Positions 63,010-64,000 of a stretch of DNA of 64,000 bases are shown here, piece after piece; the first letter of the stretch is position 1; each line of letters starts with the position of its first letter. The stretch spans positions 376,937,792 to 377,001,791 of the forward strand of contig NC_053035.3 in the NCBI RefSeq assembly GCF_002575655.3, read 5' to 3'. The DNA comes from Aegilops tauschii subsp. strangulata (taxonomy: Eukaryota; Streptophyta; Magnoliopsida; Poales; Poaceae). Position numbers and translations under genes: made by a program. The notes beneath the pieces were generated by a model, which saw only the letters and a program-made list of their open reading frames with translations, made no database searches and was not told the DNA's origin.

Positions 63010-64000
63010 TACTGGTGCGCGTCGGTCCTAAACAAACAGTTTAAAACCCCTTTCTGCGACGGCATTTGGAACGGTCGCCAAGTGAGTGTGGGCGATAGGG
63101 GGGTCCTTCCCACATGACCCAGAAACCGTCGGGGATAGGACCCCTACAGTACTCCTACTCGTTTCTGCTCGCATTGCCATCGCAGTCGGTATTCTGTGGT
63201 GCTACGTTTACGATGTGCGGCTCATCACAAACGGTTCACTATTATAGAACGTGTATGATGCGCGGCCCATCACAAACGGTTCACCGTTAAGAAGATTAGC
63301 TAATCGTCGTACGAGTGTCGGACAGGATTACGAAATGTCAGACCATAGTAACATCGTCGTACACGATAACTATCACACACCCTATTCTATGGTGCAACGT
63401 ATATGATGCATACTTCATCAGAAACAGTTCATGGTTGCGAATCGTGTACGATAAGGCAACTAACACAAACATTTAGTTTGTCCGCACCGTTTGTGATATT
63501 GTCTGACATCGCACACGCTTTGCAAACGGCAACTGTGTGCATGCTTGCACATGTTTCCTCTCTGTGAACCGTCTCAGATTATGGTGCATATCGCAAACGT
63601 TTGTGTTTTACCAACCGTGTGTGCCGTAACAACCTGGAGAGCGTAATTTCACCATAATTTAATTGCTGCTTTTCCAAATTGTACCGGATTTGGATTTGAA
63701 TTTGAATGTATGCTACAGCTTTATTCATATCCATCATGTTCAAACAACCAATGCATTATTCGATTCATAGGTACATATGTTCAAGAATTACATAAGAACC
63801 AAATAAAGAATGATGAACCACGGTTGTATACTTGTACTATTAAAGACGGTAAAGAAAGAGGCGAAATATATTCTGGTTGCTGAACAAGGTGAAGCGGAAT
63901 GCCCATATTGTGTCCTCCTCCATGCAGAAGGCACACATGACTCTAGTCCAACCCCTTGTGATGGCCGACCGCCCATCCTTCACGGTCTTCATGAAAACAT
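63010..64000 (-). mobile_element. Second copy of the B3-carrying CACTA, inverted, runs off the end
   Basis: Starts TACTGGTGCGCGTCGGTCC (first base C to T versus CACTGGTGC) and matches the inverse of 7205-6213 almost throughout, including the subterminal words. The reading frame of the last B3-like exon is present on the minus strand at about 63844-64000. Only the terminal 991 bp lie in the window. Confidence 0.9.
63840..64000 (-). CDS. Partial last exon of the B3-like gene in the second CACTA copy
   Basis: Minus strand reads VFMKTVKDGRSAITRGWTRV, then an EEDTIWAF segment, and ends FLYRL with a stop near the position of the first copy's stop. The frame is open over the whole overlap with the copy at 6160-6420. 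Replacements include W to R and G to D. The remaining exons would lie beyond the window. Confidence 0.55.
   Translation of the reverse strand, partial: VFMKTVKDGRSAITRGWTRVMCAFCMEEDTIWAFRFTLFSNQNIFRLFLYRL

Overview
The window is nuclear DNA of a Triticeae grass (wheat, Aegilops or a close relative). The signs are Copia LTRs of the BARE/Angela/WIS type (ends TGTTGGGG... / ...GCCTCTAGGGCATATTTCC), a tRNA-iMet primer site, wheat-type CACTA termini, Stowaway MITEs and plant split genes. Most of the sequence is nested transposons around a small gene island at about 31.1-37.8 kb.

Layout. 1-425: 3' end of a Copia LTR. 426-3140: a composite tandem-repeat field (about 345-bp diverged units, one interrupted by eight copies of a ~99-bp unit). 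About 3150-7205: the terminal half of a CACTA transposon carrying a four-exon gene whose splice phases all fit and whose C-terminus looks like a plant B3 domain. 7206-8878: a Copia LTR cut by that CACTA. 8880-9114: CACTA end fragment. 9543-26890: a Copia element on the minus strand (TSD ACATG) with a second, younger Copia inserted inside it at 12909-21593 (TSD CGAAG). 26896-30120: low-copy or decayed DNA with a non-LTR retroposon (15-bp TSD), a tandem duplication and a tRNA-like sequence. 30195-30520: an 81-bp tandem repeat.

Gene island. 31.1-33.3 kb, plus strand: a 97-aa conserved plant protein of unknown function with a 5'UTR intron. 33743-37607, minus strand: a ten-exon, apparently intact plastid aspartate/prephenate aminotransferase (459 aa) of the arogenate route to phenylalanine and tyrosine. 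The two genes converge tail to tail. 38299-39388: a PIF/Harbinger-like element with TAA duplication and an acidic ORF.

Right arm. A plus-strand Copia begins at 41641. Its gag is broken at about 45187 by a block holding a minus-strand Gypsy fragment (45187-47855) and a plus-strand Gypsy (47856-60433). The second Gypsy itself carries a CACTA (50056-54097, TSD AAC) and a TGTCGG...CCGACA LTR element (54714-56497, TSD GTGGA). The Copia resumes at about 60434 and is cut again at about 63010 by a second, inverted copy of the B3-carrying CACTA, which runs off the end.

Only two ordinary host genes are well supported, plus the transposon-borne B3-like gene. All retroelement reading frames are broken, mostly by stops consistent with C-to-T decay. 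I saw no rRNA, CRISPR, or prokaryotic or viral gene set.
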